Program-made: the position numbers and the translations under genes
The notes under the pieces: model-generated
Databases searched by the model: none
The model's input: only the letters and a program-made list of their open reading frames with translations
What the model was told of the DNA's origin: nothing
Origin: Streptomyces cinnabarinus
GTDB lineage: Bacteria; Actinomycetota; Actinomycetes; Streptomycetales; Streptomycetaceae
Direction of reading: 5' to 3'
Assembly (NCBI RefSeq): GCF_027270315.1
Contig: NZ_CP114413.1
Coordinates: 6,882,001-6,946,000 of the forward strand
Length of the DNA stretch: 64,000 nucleotides
Part shown: positions 51,094-59,532 of the stretch, one piece after another
How positions within the stretch are numbered: the stretch's first letter is position 1
Layout: the number at the start of each line of letters is the position of its first letter

Positions 51094-53549
51094 TGCTCCG
51101 CTCCTTCCGGGAGGTTGTTCTGGTCCCGCTGGTCGGGGATCGGGGTCTCTTGGGTGGTGTCGCTGTCGCGGTGCGCCCGCTCCACGCCCGCCTCGAACTC
51201 CTCCAGCGCGGACCGTACGGCGTCGGCGTCGGCGGGGTGGACGGACCGGCGCAGCACCTGGTGGGCGCCGGTGTCCTCGGTGGTGCGCAGGGTGGCACCG
51301 CGGACGCGTCGGCGCAGCGGGCGGGAGCCGGACGGGGCTTCCGGCCGGTCGGCGCGCGCGTGATCGGCAGGGGGTACGTCGGTGGCGGGACCCTCGCGCC
51401 GGGGGAGCCGGCGGGGGAGGGGGCCGGAGTCGGCCGGGACCGAGCCCGGGGCCGCGGCCGCGGGGAGCGGGCCGGTGGCCGGCGCCTCGTCCGCGGGAAC
51501 CTCCGGGGCCTCCAGGGTCTCCGGAGCCTCTGGGGCCGCCGGGGCCTTGGCGGTCACCGGTTCCGCCACCTCCGGCACCGGCAGCAGCAGCGACGACGGC
51601 ACGCTGACCTCGGCGGTGACACCGCCGCCCGGCGTCCGGGTCAGCGTCACCTCGATCTCCCAGCGGCGGGCCAGCGTACCGACCACGAACAGGCCCAGCA
51701 CCTTGGTCGGCACCAGGTCCAGACGCTCACGGCGGACGAGGCGGGCGTTCTCCTCGGCGAGCCGCTCGGCGCTCATGCCCAGACCGTGGTCGGAGATCAC
51801 GATCGACGCGGACTCGCCGTCCGCCCCGGCCGCCACGGTCACCTCGACGGGGGCGCCCGCGGGCGAGAACGACACCGCGTTCTCCAGGAGTTCGGCCACC
51901 ATCAGCGTCAGGTCGCCGATGACGTCCGGCTCCACCGCGGCCTCGGAGCGCGCCTGGAGCCGTACCCGCTGGAACCCCTCGATCTGGCCGAGCGCGGCCC
52001 GCACCACGGTGGTGAGCGCCAGCGGACCGGAGCCGAGGCCCGACTCACGGATGCCCGCGAGCAGCATCAGGCTGTCGGCGTTGCGGCGCAGCCGGACCGC
52101 GATGTGGTCGATGCTGTAGAGCCGTTCCAGCAGCTCGGGGTCGGTCTCGCCGCGCTCGACCGCGTCGATCAGGGAGAGCTGGCGGGTGGTCAGGTTGCTG
52201 ACGCGGCGGCCGACGTTGCCGAACATCTCGGCGACGTTGCGGCGGCTGAGCACCTGGCGTTCCAGCAGCGCGGCCGCGGTCGTCTGCACCCGGTTGAAGG
52301 CCTCGGCGAGGTCGCCGATCTCGTCGCGCGCGGTGACCGGCACCTCGCGCAGCCGGGGCGGGCCGTCGTCCTCGGCGTCGTCGTCGGCGACCCGGGCCAG
52401 CTCACGGTCCGCGACCTCGGCGACCTCCCGGGCGGCGCCGGTGAGGGCCTGCACCGGCCGGACCACCGAGCGGCGGACCATGACCGACAGGGCGAACCAG
52501 AAGGCGAAGCCGAACAGGGCAAGTGCGAGCAGCAGTCCGGCGCGCCAGGCGGCGTCCCCGGAGGCGTCCTCGGCGCGGTCGGCGATCTGGTCGATGAGGG
52601 AGGCGGTGATCCCGAGCCGGATCTCGGCCTGCTCCCGGTAGGCGGGGTAGGAGACGAGCGCGGCCTGGAAGGACCGCCGGATCTCGTCGGGGGAGTCCGC
52701 TTGGAGGGTGCCCGGGTCGATCTGGAGTTCGGCGTACTGGCGGACGATGAGGGCCTGCGGGGAACTGTGCTCGATCCCGCGCAGCTCCTCGGTCTGCTCG
52801 GCGGTGGCGAACCGGGCGAAACGGTCCGCCTGGTAGGTGTACACCTCGTACGAGCCGACCGCGCCGATGAACTCGATGAGCGCGTTGGAGTCACCGGTGG
52901 AGGCGGAGAACACCCCGGTCTCGAAGGCGCTGTGGGCGGCGTCGGCGCGCAGCAGCGAGTCCAGCAGATTGCCGGTGAAGGTGGCCGCGAGACCGGCGTT
53001 GCGGTCCAGGCCCAGGCCGTCGATGACGCCCTTGGCGGCGTTGGTGTACGCCGGATCGATGTTGTCCGCGGGGAGATAGCCCTGCTCGATGGTGTCCCGG
53101 AGGCTGCCGAGGGCGCTGATCTCCTTGAGCGCCCGCGCCTCGGTCTCCGGCAGCCGGTCGCCGAAGGTCTCCCGGACCTTGACGACCTGGGCGTCCACCG
53201 CGGTCTGCGCCCGGTCGTAGGCGTCCGTGGAGGGCGGGGCGGCGCCCTCACCGGCCGCTTCGTGCCGTACGGAGAGCAGGATGGCCTGCTGGTGCTCGGC
53301 CTCCACCCGGTCCACCAGCGTGGCCACCTCGGCGCTGTCCCGGACCAGCCGGGCCGCGTCGGATGCCTCGGAGGACTGGTCGAGCTGGTCGTTGATGAGG
53401 TAGGCGAGCAGCACGGCCACTACGGCGAGCGGCACGCCGACCAGGAGATTGAGCTTGCGGCGGAAGGGCCGACGGTCGATGAAGCGCCGTATGCCGAGCG
53501 GGGAATTGTGTGTCGTGGTGGACGCGTCCACCTCTTTCGTGGACACCAT
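51090..53549 (-). CDS. cvnA: Conservon sensor histidine-kinase-like protein CvnA
   Basis: An 819-residue membrane protein. Helix 1 (about 34-52), a large external nitrate/sulfonate-sensor-like domain to about 330, helix 2 (338-360), HAMP, and an HATPase domain (VAELLENAVSFSPAG, ISDHGLGMSAERL, LGLFVVGTLARRW). No standard H-box is seen; conservon CvnA proteins often lack it. The C-terminal 190 residues are Pro/Ala/Glu-rich, then basic. ATG 53549 follows an AGGAGG site. It probably passes an external signal to the CvnB-D switch; cvn9 (rar) represses differentiation in S. coelicolor. Confidence 0.92.
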   Translation of the reverse strand: MVSTKEVDASTTTHNSPLGIRRFIDRRPFRRKLNLLVGVPLAVVAVLLAYLINDQLDQSSEASDAARLVRDSAEVATLVDRVEAEHQQAILLSVRHEAAGEGAAPPSTDAYDRAQTAVDAQVVKVRETFGDRLPETEARALKEISALGSLRDTIEQGYLPADNIDPAYTNAAKGVIDGLGLDRNAGLAATFTGNLLDSLLRADAAHSAFETGVFSASTGDSNALIEFIGAVGSYEVYTYQADRFARFATAEQTEELRGIEHSSPQALIVRQYAELQIDPGTLQADSPDEIRRSFQAALVSYPAYREQAEIRLGITASLIDQIADRAEDASGDAAWRAGLLLALALFGFAFWFALSVMVRRSVVRPVQALTGAAREVAEVADRELARVADDDAEDDGPPRLREVPVTARDEIGDLAEAFNRVQTTAAALLERQVLSRRNVAEMFGNVGRRVSNLTTRQLSLIDAVERGETDPELLERLYSIDHIAVRLRRNADSLMLLAGIRESGLGSGPLALTTVVRAALGQIEGFQRVRLQARSEAAVEPDVIGDLTLMVAELLENAVSFSPAGAPVEVTVAAGADGESASIVISDHGLGMSAERLAEENARLVRRERLDLVPTKVLGLFVVGTLARRWEIEVTLTRTPGGGVTAEVSVPSSLLLPVPEVAEPVTAKAPAAPEAPETLEAPEVPADEAPATGPLPAAAAPGSVPADSGPLPRRLPRREGPATDVPPADHARADRPEAPSGSRPLRRRVRGATLRTTEDTGAHQVLRRSVHPADADAVRSALEEFEAGVERAHRDSDTTQETPIPDQRDQNNLPEGAEQ

Positions 53550-53672
53550 TCCTCCTGGTTTTGATCGGCCTTTGGCGTCAACTGCGGGGAGACTATCGCC
53601 TCTTGAGGCATACGTCTTCACATGCGGTCACAACTGACTACTCATTGAGGCCAATCGGTGACCCGGATTCTC

Positions 53673-53702
53673 TTGACTGAGCAAGAAGCCGCTGGATTGG
53701 AT
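53673..53702 (+). promoter_or_regulatory. Candidate promoter of the binding-protein gene, apparently leaderless
   Basis: TTGACT (53673-53678) and TTGGAT (53697-53702) are 18 bases apart. Transcription would start about seven bases on, at the GTG start codon at 53710. The gene has no Shine-Dalgarno sequence, which fits a leaderless mRNA. Confidence 0.55.
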
Positions 53703-53709
53703 CAGTTCC

Positions 53710-54645
53710 GTGACTTCTACCGCTTCACGCAGCAGGTCCATCATCGTGCTCGCCGCCACCGCGGCCCTGCTCGCGGGGTGTGGCTCCTCCGACGAAGAGA
53801 ACGACAATCCCCTGGCCGGGGACAAGGCGAGCGGCGACACCGTCGTCGTCGGCTCCAACAACTTCGCCGAGTCCATCCTGCTCGCCGACATCTACGGCGA
53901 GGCCCTGAAGGCCAAGGGCCTCAAGGTCACCTACAAGCCCAACATCGGCAGCCGTGAGACCACTTACGGTCTGCTGAAGAACGGCTCCATCACGGTGCTT
54001 CCGGAGTACAACGGCTCGCTGCTGGCGTACCTGGACCCGAAGGCGGAGCAGAAGAGCGCCGAGGCGGTGAACGCCGCGGTGAAGACCAAGCTCGACAAGA
54101 AGCTGACGCTGCTGGAGTCCTCGCCCGCCGAGGACAAGGACTCCGTGAGCGTCAACGCGGAGACGGCGAAGAAGCACGGCCTGACCGCCGACTCCACCCT
54201 CGCCGACCTCAAGGACATCGCCCCCGAGATGGTCATCGGCGGTTCGCCCGAGTTCCAGACCCGGCACCAGGGCCTGCTCGGCCTGAAGGACGTCTACGGC
54301 CTGGAGTTCAAGTCCTTCAAGGCGCTCGACGCGGGCGGTCCGCTGACCCAGGCGGCGCTGACGAAGAACACCGTGCAGGCCGCGGACATCTTCACCACGG
54401 ACCCGACCATCACCAAGGAGAAGTTCGTCGTCCTGAAGGACCCGGAGAACCTCTTCGGCTTCGCCAACGTGACCCCGCTGGTCTACAAGTCGGGCCTGTC
54501 GCAGGAGGGCATCGACGCCCTCGACGCGGTCTCCGCCAAGCTCGACACCACGACCCTGCTGGACCTGGACTCCCAGGTCCAGCTGGAGAACAAGGACCCG
54601 CTCGACGTGGCGAAGGCCTGGCTGGCGTCGGTCGGCCTGGACTGA
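53710..54645 (+). CDS. Osmoprotectant-binding lipoprotein (OpuCC/OpuAC type)
   Basis: A 311-residue lipoprotein. The signal ends in the lipobox LLAGC near residue 24. VVVGSNNFAESILLADIYGEALKAKG, GSRETTYGLLKNGSITVLPEYNGSLLAY and the late NVTPLVYKSGL are typical of quaternary-amine binding proteins. It would deliver glycine betaine or related solutes to the permeases encoded at 48246-49591, from which it is separated by the inverted conservon. A separate promoter lies directly before it. The GTG has no ribosome-binding site. Confidence 0.9.
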   Translation: MTSTASRSRSIIVLAATAALLAGCGSSDEENDNPLAGDKASGDTVVVGSNNFAESILLADIYGEALKAKGLKVTYKPNIGSRETTYGLLKNGSITVLPEYNGSLLAYLDPKAEQKSAEAVNAAVKTKLDKKLTLLESSPAEDKDSVSVNAETAKKHGLTADSTLADLKDIAPEMVIGGSPEFQTRHQGLLGLKDVYGLEFKSFKALDAGGPLTQAALTKNTVQAADIFTTDPTITKEKFVVLKDPENLFGFANVTPLVYKSGLSQEGIDALDAVSAKLDTTTLLDLDSQVQLENKDPLDVAKAWLASVGLD

Positions 54646-54655
54646 TCACAAGCCT

Positions 54656-56035
54656 TCAGTACCCGACCTGGTACGTCGCGTCCTGCCGCTCCGTGGCCGT
54701 GGAGATCGGATCGATCCGCAGCGCGTAGCCGTAGTGACGGAGGTACCGGGTCGGGTTGTTGTACGACCGGAACGACGCCCAGGAAGCGTCGGCCAGCCCC
54801 GCCGTACGGTAGAAGGTCGCGTCCCCGGCGAAGGCCGAGGTGCCGTCGTTCGCGTCGAGCTGGAGCGCGTTGTTGTAGTGCCGCAGGTAGCGCGTCGGGT
54901 AGTTGACCGACTGGAACGACACCCCGGAGGAGTCTGCGAGCCCTGGCACCAGCTTCCACTGGGAGTCCGGGAACGGGTCGAAGGGGTAGGCGTCGATCCG
55001 CCCGAGGAAACCGCTGTGCCGGACGTAACGGTCCGGGAAGTTGTAGGACTTGAGTCGGTTCCAGGCCGGTGCGCCCCACCGCGTGAGCAGGTTGGCGTAC
55101 TCGGTCGAGGTGATCGGATGGATGCCGCAGTGCTTGGAGTTGAGGGGCTGCGTGTACAGCTTCTGGTCGAGCGGGGCCCAGGTTCCGGACGCGAGATTCG
55201 TCGACTGCCAGACGTAGAAGACCCCGTTGGGTGTGTAGGTGTCGCCCCACAGGTACCAGGTGTTGGATGTCAGTGACTTCACCACCGTCGGCGCCTCGGT
55301 GCCGCCGTGCGCGACCGCGGTGCTGAACGGGGTGAAGCTGCCGGGGCCGAGGGACGACGACCGAGCCCCGACGAGCGTCCCTTCCCTCTTGTAATAGAGG
55401 TAGTTGACGCCGTTCACGCCGATGGTGAGGTTGCCGTCGATGACGTCGTAGCCGGGATCGAAGAAGACCTGGGGACTGGTCGTCGTGCGGAAGTCGGTCG
55501 TGTAGCTGACCATGATCACGTTGTGGCCGCTGCTGTTCACCGAGGAGTAGAGGATGCCGTACTGCCCGCGCCCCGCGTCCCAATAGGCCTCCGGCGCCCA
55601 GCTGTGCGTGGTGGTCATGTCGTGCAGCTTGAGCAGCCGGTAGTCGGTGAACGACCGCAGGTCGGTGGAGTCCCAGACATGGATGTACACGCTGGTGCGA
55701 CTCCAGTCGGTGCCGCTCAGATCCGTCGCCAGCACCACGAAGGTGCCGTCCTGCTTGCGCAGCACGAACGGGTCGCGCAGCCCGCCCGCACCGGCGGTCG
55801 GGGTGACCACGGGGGCGCTCTGGTTCAGCGGTGTCCAGCGCAGCCCGTCGGTACTGACCGCGAGATGCAGTCCGTAGTCGGCCTCCAGCATGGTGTTCGA
55901 CTCGGTGAAGTAGGCCATCACATACGCCGAGTCCGCGGCGTACGCGGTCCCGGCGCCGAGGGTCAGCGCACCGGTCGCGGCCAGCGGGGCGGTCGCCGCC
56001 AGGCCGAGGAGGGTTCTGCGGGACAGAGCGGTCAT
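54656..56035 (-). CDS. Secreted GH43-like arabinanase/arabinofuranosidase with AbfB (CBM42) domain
   Basis: A 459-residue secreted enzyme. The signal has RRTLLGLAA (Tat-like) and cleavage near AYAAD. The five-blade-propeller half resembles GH43, with acidic marks in GGLRDPF, THSWAPEAYWD and GTEAPTVV. The C-terminal 150 residues are an AbfB beta-trefoil with three repeats (RYVRHSGF, RYLRHYNN, RYLRHYGY) that binds arabinofuranose side chains. It should release arabinose from plant polysaccharide. The start is fixed by the signal peptide. An inverted repeat lies 44-59 bases upstream. Confidence 0.87.
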   Translation of the reverse strand: MTALSRRTLLGLAATAPLAATGALTLGAGTAYAADSAYVMAYFTESNTMLEADYGLHLAVSTDGLRWTPLNQSAPVVTPTAGAGGLRDPFVLRKQDGTFVVLATDLSGTDWSRTSVYIHVWDSTDLRSFTDYRLLKLHDMTTTHSWAPEAYWDAGRGQYGILYSSVNSSGHNVIMVSYTTDFRTTTSPQVFFDPGYDVIDGNLTIGVNGVNYLYYKREGTLVGARSSSLGPGSFTPFSTAVAHGGTEAPTVVKSLTSNTWYLWGDTYTPNGVFYVWQSTNLASGTWAPLDQKLYTQPLNSKHCGIHPITSTEYANLLTRWGAPAWNRLKSYNFPDRYVRHSGFLGRIDAYPFDPFPDSQWKLVPGLADSSGVSFQSVNYPTRYLRHYNNALQLDANDGTSAFAGDATFYRTAGLADASWASFRSYNNPTRYLRHYGYALRIDPISTATERQDATYQVGY

Positions 56036-56078
56036 GGGGGGACTCCAGGGGCGGTCGCGGCCGATACGCGGGATGAAT

Positions 56079-56094
56079 GTTCGGTATTGCGAAC
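56079..56094. promoter_or_regulatory. Inverted repeat upstream of the arabinosidase gene
   Basis: GTTCG and CGAAC frame GTATTG in an AT-richer patch 44 bases before the GH43/AbfB start. A position at the promoter suits a sugar-responsive repressor. A further GTTCG at 56098-56102 overlaps the flank. Confidence 0.45.
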
Positions 56095-56219
56095 GAAGTT
56101 CGGTGGAGCGATCAGAAAGTAGGGGTGTGACGGGAGTACGTCAATGAGGTGGACCGCGTTGGCCGGTTTCCGTGGTGACGGGGGAGTGGCAGGGGTGACG
56201 GGCGGCGGGGGAGCCGGGT

Positions 56220-56636
56220 TCAGGCGGGCTCCCCCGCCTCCCGCTGCGCCGCGCGCCGACGTTGCCGGCGGCCGCGGCGCGGCTCCTGATCGGGGAGCCA
56301 GCCGAAGGCGAGACAACTTCCCGTGGCGCCGAGGAGCAGGCCGAGGAAGAAGCCGCCGAGGTTCGAGGTGAGCCAGGTGCCCAGGGAGAGCAGCAGCCCG
56401 GTGATCGAGTAGAACAGGCGCTGGGTGGGGTTGAAGAGGATCAGCAGACCCAGCAGCAGCATCAGGGTCGGCAGGAGATATCCGGCCAGGCCCTGCATCC
56501 CCAGGTGCAGGACGACCTTCATGGACGCCTTCTCGGTGAACAGGATCTCCGCGCCGCCCAGGGCGAGCAGCAGCCCGCCCCAGAACGGCCGCTCGCCCCG
56601 CCAGCGGCGGAAGCCCGTGCGGGACATCGACAGCAT
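56220..56636 (-). CDS. DUF6114-type four-helix membrane protein
   Basis: A 138-residue membrane protein. After FRRWRGERPFWGG come four helices (about 22-38, 52-70, 74-90 and 95-112), then an Arg-rich tail. The motif RGERPFWGG is typical of small Streptomyces proteins found next to DUF6230 genes, as here. The ATG at 56636 overlaps the partner's stop, so both are made together and probably form a membrane complex. Function is unknown. Confidence 0.75.
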   Translation of the reverse strand: MLSMSRTGFRRWRGERPFWGGLLLALGGAEILFTEKASMKVVLHLGMQGLAGYLLPTLMLLLGLLILFNPTQRLFYSITGLLLSLGTWLTSNLGGFFLGLLLGATGSCLAFGWLPDQEPRRGRRQRRRAAQREAGEPA

Positions 56637-57247
56637 CAGCAACCCGACTCGCTGAAGCGGAGCTTGAGGCCCGGCAGCTTGAACACCCCGGCCGTCGTGG
56701 CGTAGTTGGTCTGCCGCAGATCGGCGATGCGCACGGTGTCGGCCTGCTGGCTGAAGACGCCCTTGGGGCCCTGCACCCCGCCTTTGGTGAGGGTGCTGGC
56801 GTCGTTGCCGATCTCGATGTTGGAGAAGGCGGCGTCACCGGACAGCTCGGTGGAGTCGGTGGTCAGATCGCTCGCGGTCACCTTCTCCGCGCCGCTGCCC
56901 GCGGTGATGAGCAGATTGACGCCGCCGAGGTCGACGCTCTGGCAGAGCCTGGTGAGCGTCGCGTCCTTGATCACGGAGGTGACGACCAGCACCTGGCCTC
57001 CGGTGTCGCCCTCGTTGGGGCTGCCCGGAGCCATGTTGTCCAGGCCGCCGAACTGCTCGAAGCCGGTGCCGTTCAGCTCGGTGGCGGTCACCGTGAACGG
57101 CATCCCGGAGATCGCGAACTGCACACCCAGCGCGCCCTGGGCGGTGAGCACGGCGAGCCCGGCGAGGGTGAGGGTGGCGGGGACCGCCAGTACGGCGGCG
57201 CGCCGGGCGCGGACGCGCCCCGGTCTGCTGCTGGTACCGCTTTCCAT
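56636..57247 (-). CDS. DUF6230-type exported protein
   Basis: A 203-residue protein with basic RVRARRAAV, one hydrophobic segment (about 18-38) and an extracytoplasmic domain: FAISGMPFTVTATELNGTGFEQFGG, DATLTRLCQSVDL, FSNIEIGNDAS and KLPGLKLRFSESGC. It matches the DUF6230 family often mislabelled cholesterol esterase; I see no hydrolase motif. ATG 57247 is preceded by GGGAGCAG. It is coupled to the DUF6114 gene. Confidence 0.77.
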   Translation of the reverse strand: MESGTSSRPGRVRARRAAVLAVPATLTLAGLAVLTAQGALGVQFAISGMPFTVTATELNGTGFEQFGGLDNMAPGSPNEGDTGGQVLVVTSVIKDATLTRLCQSVDLGGVNLLITAGSGAEKVTASDLTTDSTELSGDAAFSNIEIGNDASTLTKGGVQGPKGVFSQQADTVRIADLRQTNYATTAGVFKLPGLKLRFSESGC

Positions 57248-57575
57248 GTCTGCTCCCAGGTCTTCGGGCACGTTGTCCTGGCGCGGACAGCGGCGGACGA
57301 GCGGAGGGCGCGGAAGGGCTTTCCCGTACTCCGCGGTAGCGTTCGAGGAAGTTACCCGGGGTTACATTTGAGGGTCAAGGCAGTTGTGAAAAAAGAGTGT
57401 TGGATATGTGTCAGCTGTGACCCGGCACTTGCGAACTCGCCAACTCGCCTTGTCTGTCTTGACGTTGACGGTCAATCAGGTCTACAACTCTCCCTGGCTC
57501 GGCCCGGATCCGTGGCGCCGGACGGGACGGCCCCCTCTGAAATCCAACCCCCCGCTTCGGAGAAGAGGCCCCCGC
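57248..57575. other. Divergent intergenic region, 328 bp
   Basis: No gene. It is AT-richer than its surroundings between 57359 and 57412. GTTAC occurs at 57351-57355 and 57361-57365, ten bases apart, about 104 bases before the DUF6230 gene. A promoter for the secreted-protein gene lies at 57459-57488. Confidence 0.7.
57459..57488 (+). promoter_or_regulatory. Sigma-70-type (HrdB-like) promoter candidate
   Basis: TTGACG (57459-57464) and TACAAC (57483-57488) are 18 bases apart, followed 87 bases on by the ATG of the secreted-protein gene. A second TTGACG directly follows the first and forms a small inverted repeat with GTCAA. Confidence 0.55.
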
Positions 57576-58229
57576 ATGCGCACTCGCACCCTGCTCACCC
57601 TCATCTGCACCGCCGCCGCCTGCGCGCTTCCCCTCGCCGGCCCCGCCTCGGCCGCCGACACCCCGGTCCTCACCAAGGGCAGCGCCGGCGGTACACCCGT
57701 CGCCGTCGGGGACGTCCTGACCGCACCGCTGGCCAGTGGCACCACCGCCACCCTCTACTCCAGCGCGACCGGCACCAGCGGTGTCTCCTGCACGTCCTCG
57801 CAGTTCACCGCCACTGTCATGGACAACCCGGCCGCTCCCGGTACCGCGACCGAGTCGCTCGGCGCGCACACCTTCGACAGCGCGAGCTGCACCAGCAACG
57901 TCCTCGGAGTGCTCGGCGTCAGCAGCATCACCGTCGACAACCTGCCCTACGGCACCACCGTGACCTCCGACGGCACCGTCACGGTGACCCCGGCGGGCGG
58001 ATCCACCGTCCGGACCACCGTCAAACTGCGCACGCTGCTGGGCGCCATCACCTGCGTCTACCAGGCGCCGAGCCTGACCGGCACGGCGAGCAACGACGAC
58101 AACAGCATCAACTTCACGGCCCAGCAGTTCACGAAGACGTCCGGCTCCTCGCTCTGCTTCGCGAACGGCTACTTCACCGCCAAGTACGCCCCGGTGACCG
58201 ACGGCGGCGAGCTCGTCTTCGTCAACTGA
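57576..58229 (+). CDS. Secreted protein of unknown function
   Basis: A 217-residue Sec-exported protein: MRTRTLLTLICTAAACALP signal, cleavage after PASA near residue 26. The mature part is Thr/Ser/Gly-rich and beta-strand-like, with repeated SVSC/SASC and ITCVY Cys pairs that may form disulfides. It resembles small Streptomyces secreted proteins of unknown role that often lie near DUF6230 genes. AGAAGAGG precedes the ATG. Confidence 0.75.
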   Translation: MRTRTLLTLICTAAACALPLAGPASAADTPVLTKGSAGGTPVAVGDVLTAPLASGTTATLYSSATGTSGVSCTSSQFTATVMDNPAAPGTATESLGAHTFDSASCTSNVLGVLGVSSITVDNLPYGTTVTSDGTVTVTPAGGSTVRTTVKLRTLLGAITCVYQAPSLTGTASNDDNSINFTAQQFTKTSGSSLCFANGYFTAKYAPVTDGGELVFVN

Positions 58230-58247
58230 CGGACGTAGCCGCGGAGT

Positions 58248-59153
58248 TCACCTCCGACGCAGGCGTACGGCCAGGGTGGCGCCCCCGGTGAGGAGAAGCA
58301 CCGCGGCGGCGCCGCCCGCGAGCAGCGGGGCCGAGGGGCCGGAGTCCGGTGCGGACGTCGTGGCCGCGGTACGGCGTTGCGCGACCGGGGAACTGTCGGG
58401 GCTCCTGGCGACCTCGGGGCTCTCCGTGGTCGCCGCGGGCGCCGTGGTCTCCGGCTTCTTCGTGGTCTCCCCGGCCGACGGCTTCCTCGTGCTCTCCGGC
58501 TTTCGCGTCGGCGCCGTCTCCCGCTCCGGGAACACCACGTCCGAGCACGAGTAGTACGTGTCCGGAGTGCTGCTGTTCTGCCACACCGTGTACAGCACAT
58601 GACGGCCCGTCCGGTCCTTCGGCAGGGTCGCGCGGATGCGGTAGGCGCCGTCCGTCAGCGCCGGGTCGCGGACCTCGGCGAAGGGCTGTTCCGGGAGGTC
58701 GGACCAGGAGAGCGGACCGGTGGGGTCGTAGCCCTGCTCGGTGAGGTAGAGCCGGAACGTGCCGGTGTGCGGGATCGTCGAGACGTACCGCATGGTCAGC
58801 GCGGCACCGGGGTTCAGGCGGGTCGACGGCCAGTCGGCGCGGGCCAGGTCCAGGCCCTTGTAGGCGGGCAGGCCGCCGCTGCACAGCTCTCCGTCGGGGA
58901 CGATCTGCCGGTCCCGTCCGTTCACGTTCGCGATGCGCAGGTTGTCCCAGGCGGTGAAGGGCGTGCCGTTCGCGGCGACGGCCGCGCGGCAGGCCGCCGA
59001 GCGGGCGTCCGCGCCGCCCTCGGGGGAGCAGGCCATCACCCGGCTGACCGGATCCGTCGGCGCGCCGTGCGCGGCGGCCGGGGTCGCGCCCCACAGGGCG
59101 AGCAGCACAGGGGCCGCGACGGCGGTGGCGAGCCGGGCGCGGGTCCGGGTCAT
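58248..59153 (-). CDS. AA10 lytic polysaccharide monooxygenase with C-terminal membrane anchor
   Basis: A 301-residue protein. Signal cleavage after PAAA leaves His29 as the first mature residue; with His129 in IPHTGTF it forms the copper histidine brace of AA10 LPMOs. Paired Cys and WSDLPEQPF are typical. After the catalytic domain (to about 215) a Thr/Pro/Lys-rich linker leads to a membrane helix (about 275-297) and RLRRR. No LPxTG motif is seen, so it is membrane-tethered. It may act on the cell's own glycan sheath, as LpmP does at hyphal tips, rather than on external chitin. Confidence 0.87.
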   Translation of the reverse strand: MTRTRARLATAVAAPVLLALWGATPAAAHGAPTDPVSRVMACSPEGGADARSAACRAAVAANGTPFTAWDNLRIANVNGRDRQIVPDGELCSGGLPAYKGLDLARADWPSTRLNPGAALTMRYVSTIPHTGTFRLYLTEQGYDPTGPLSWSDLPEQPFAEVRDPALTDGAYRIRATLPKDRTGRHVLYTVWQNSSTPDTYYSCSDVVFPERETAPTRKPESTRKPSAGETTKKPETTAPAATTESPEVARSPDSSPVAQRRTAATTSAPDSGPSAPLLAGGAAAVLLLTGGATLAVRLRRR

Positions 59154-59532
59154 GTGGGGGTCTCCTCGGCCGGGCGGGTGTCCGCTGCTGTCCAGTGCGG
59201 GGTCTGCTTCTGTCCAGTACGGGCGAGCGGCCCGGCGCGTTCAGCGGGGCGCGAGCCCCTGCAAAAGCGGACACAAGCAGTCAACCGGCTGACCACGAGG
59301 GTTGGTTTCCGGCCGGATCGAGGGTTTCCCCTGTATCCCTATGACCTTCTGTTTGCCTATCGTTCCAGCACAGCCGACCCACAGGTAACCCCTGAAGGGC
59401 CGGTCCCCACCGCGCCTGGCCGGCCACAGCGCAACGCTTTTCGGTTCTCGGTTCGCCCCCCTCCGCTTCGACGACGAAGCGAATTGACCGCCGCTCCGCG
59501 CTGCCCGGAGTACGGCCACGAAAGGCAATCCC
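59154..59532. other. Divergent intergenic region, 379 bp
   Basis: No gene. It holds the direct repeats at 59188-59223 near the LPMO gene. A CGAGGGTT pair at about 59295 and 59318 and an AT-richer stretch at 59325-59360 follow. TTGACC at 59484-59489 could be a -35 for the protease gene but no good -10 is at the right distance. Confidence 0.65.
59188..59223. repeat. Two 14-bp direct repeats upstream of the LPMO gene
   Basis: CTGTCCAGTGCGGG (59188-59201) and CTGTCCAGTACGGG (59210-59223) differ at one base and are 22 bases apart, two helical turns. They lie 35-70 bases upstream of the LPMO start, where a regulator dimer could bind on one DNA face. Confidence 0.6.

Noticed and set aside
51051..53564. 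837-codon open frame antisense to cvnA
   Set aside because: No motif and unnatural composition; cvnA on the minus strand is well supported by its HATPase motifs, its ribosome-binding site and conservon order.
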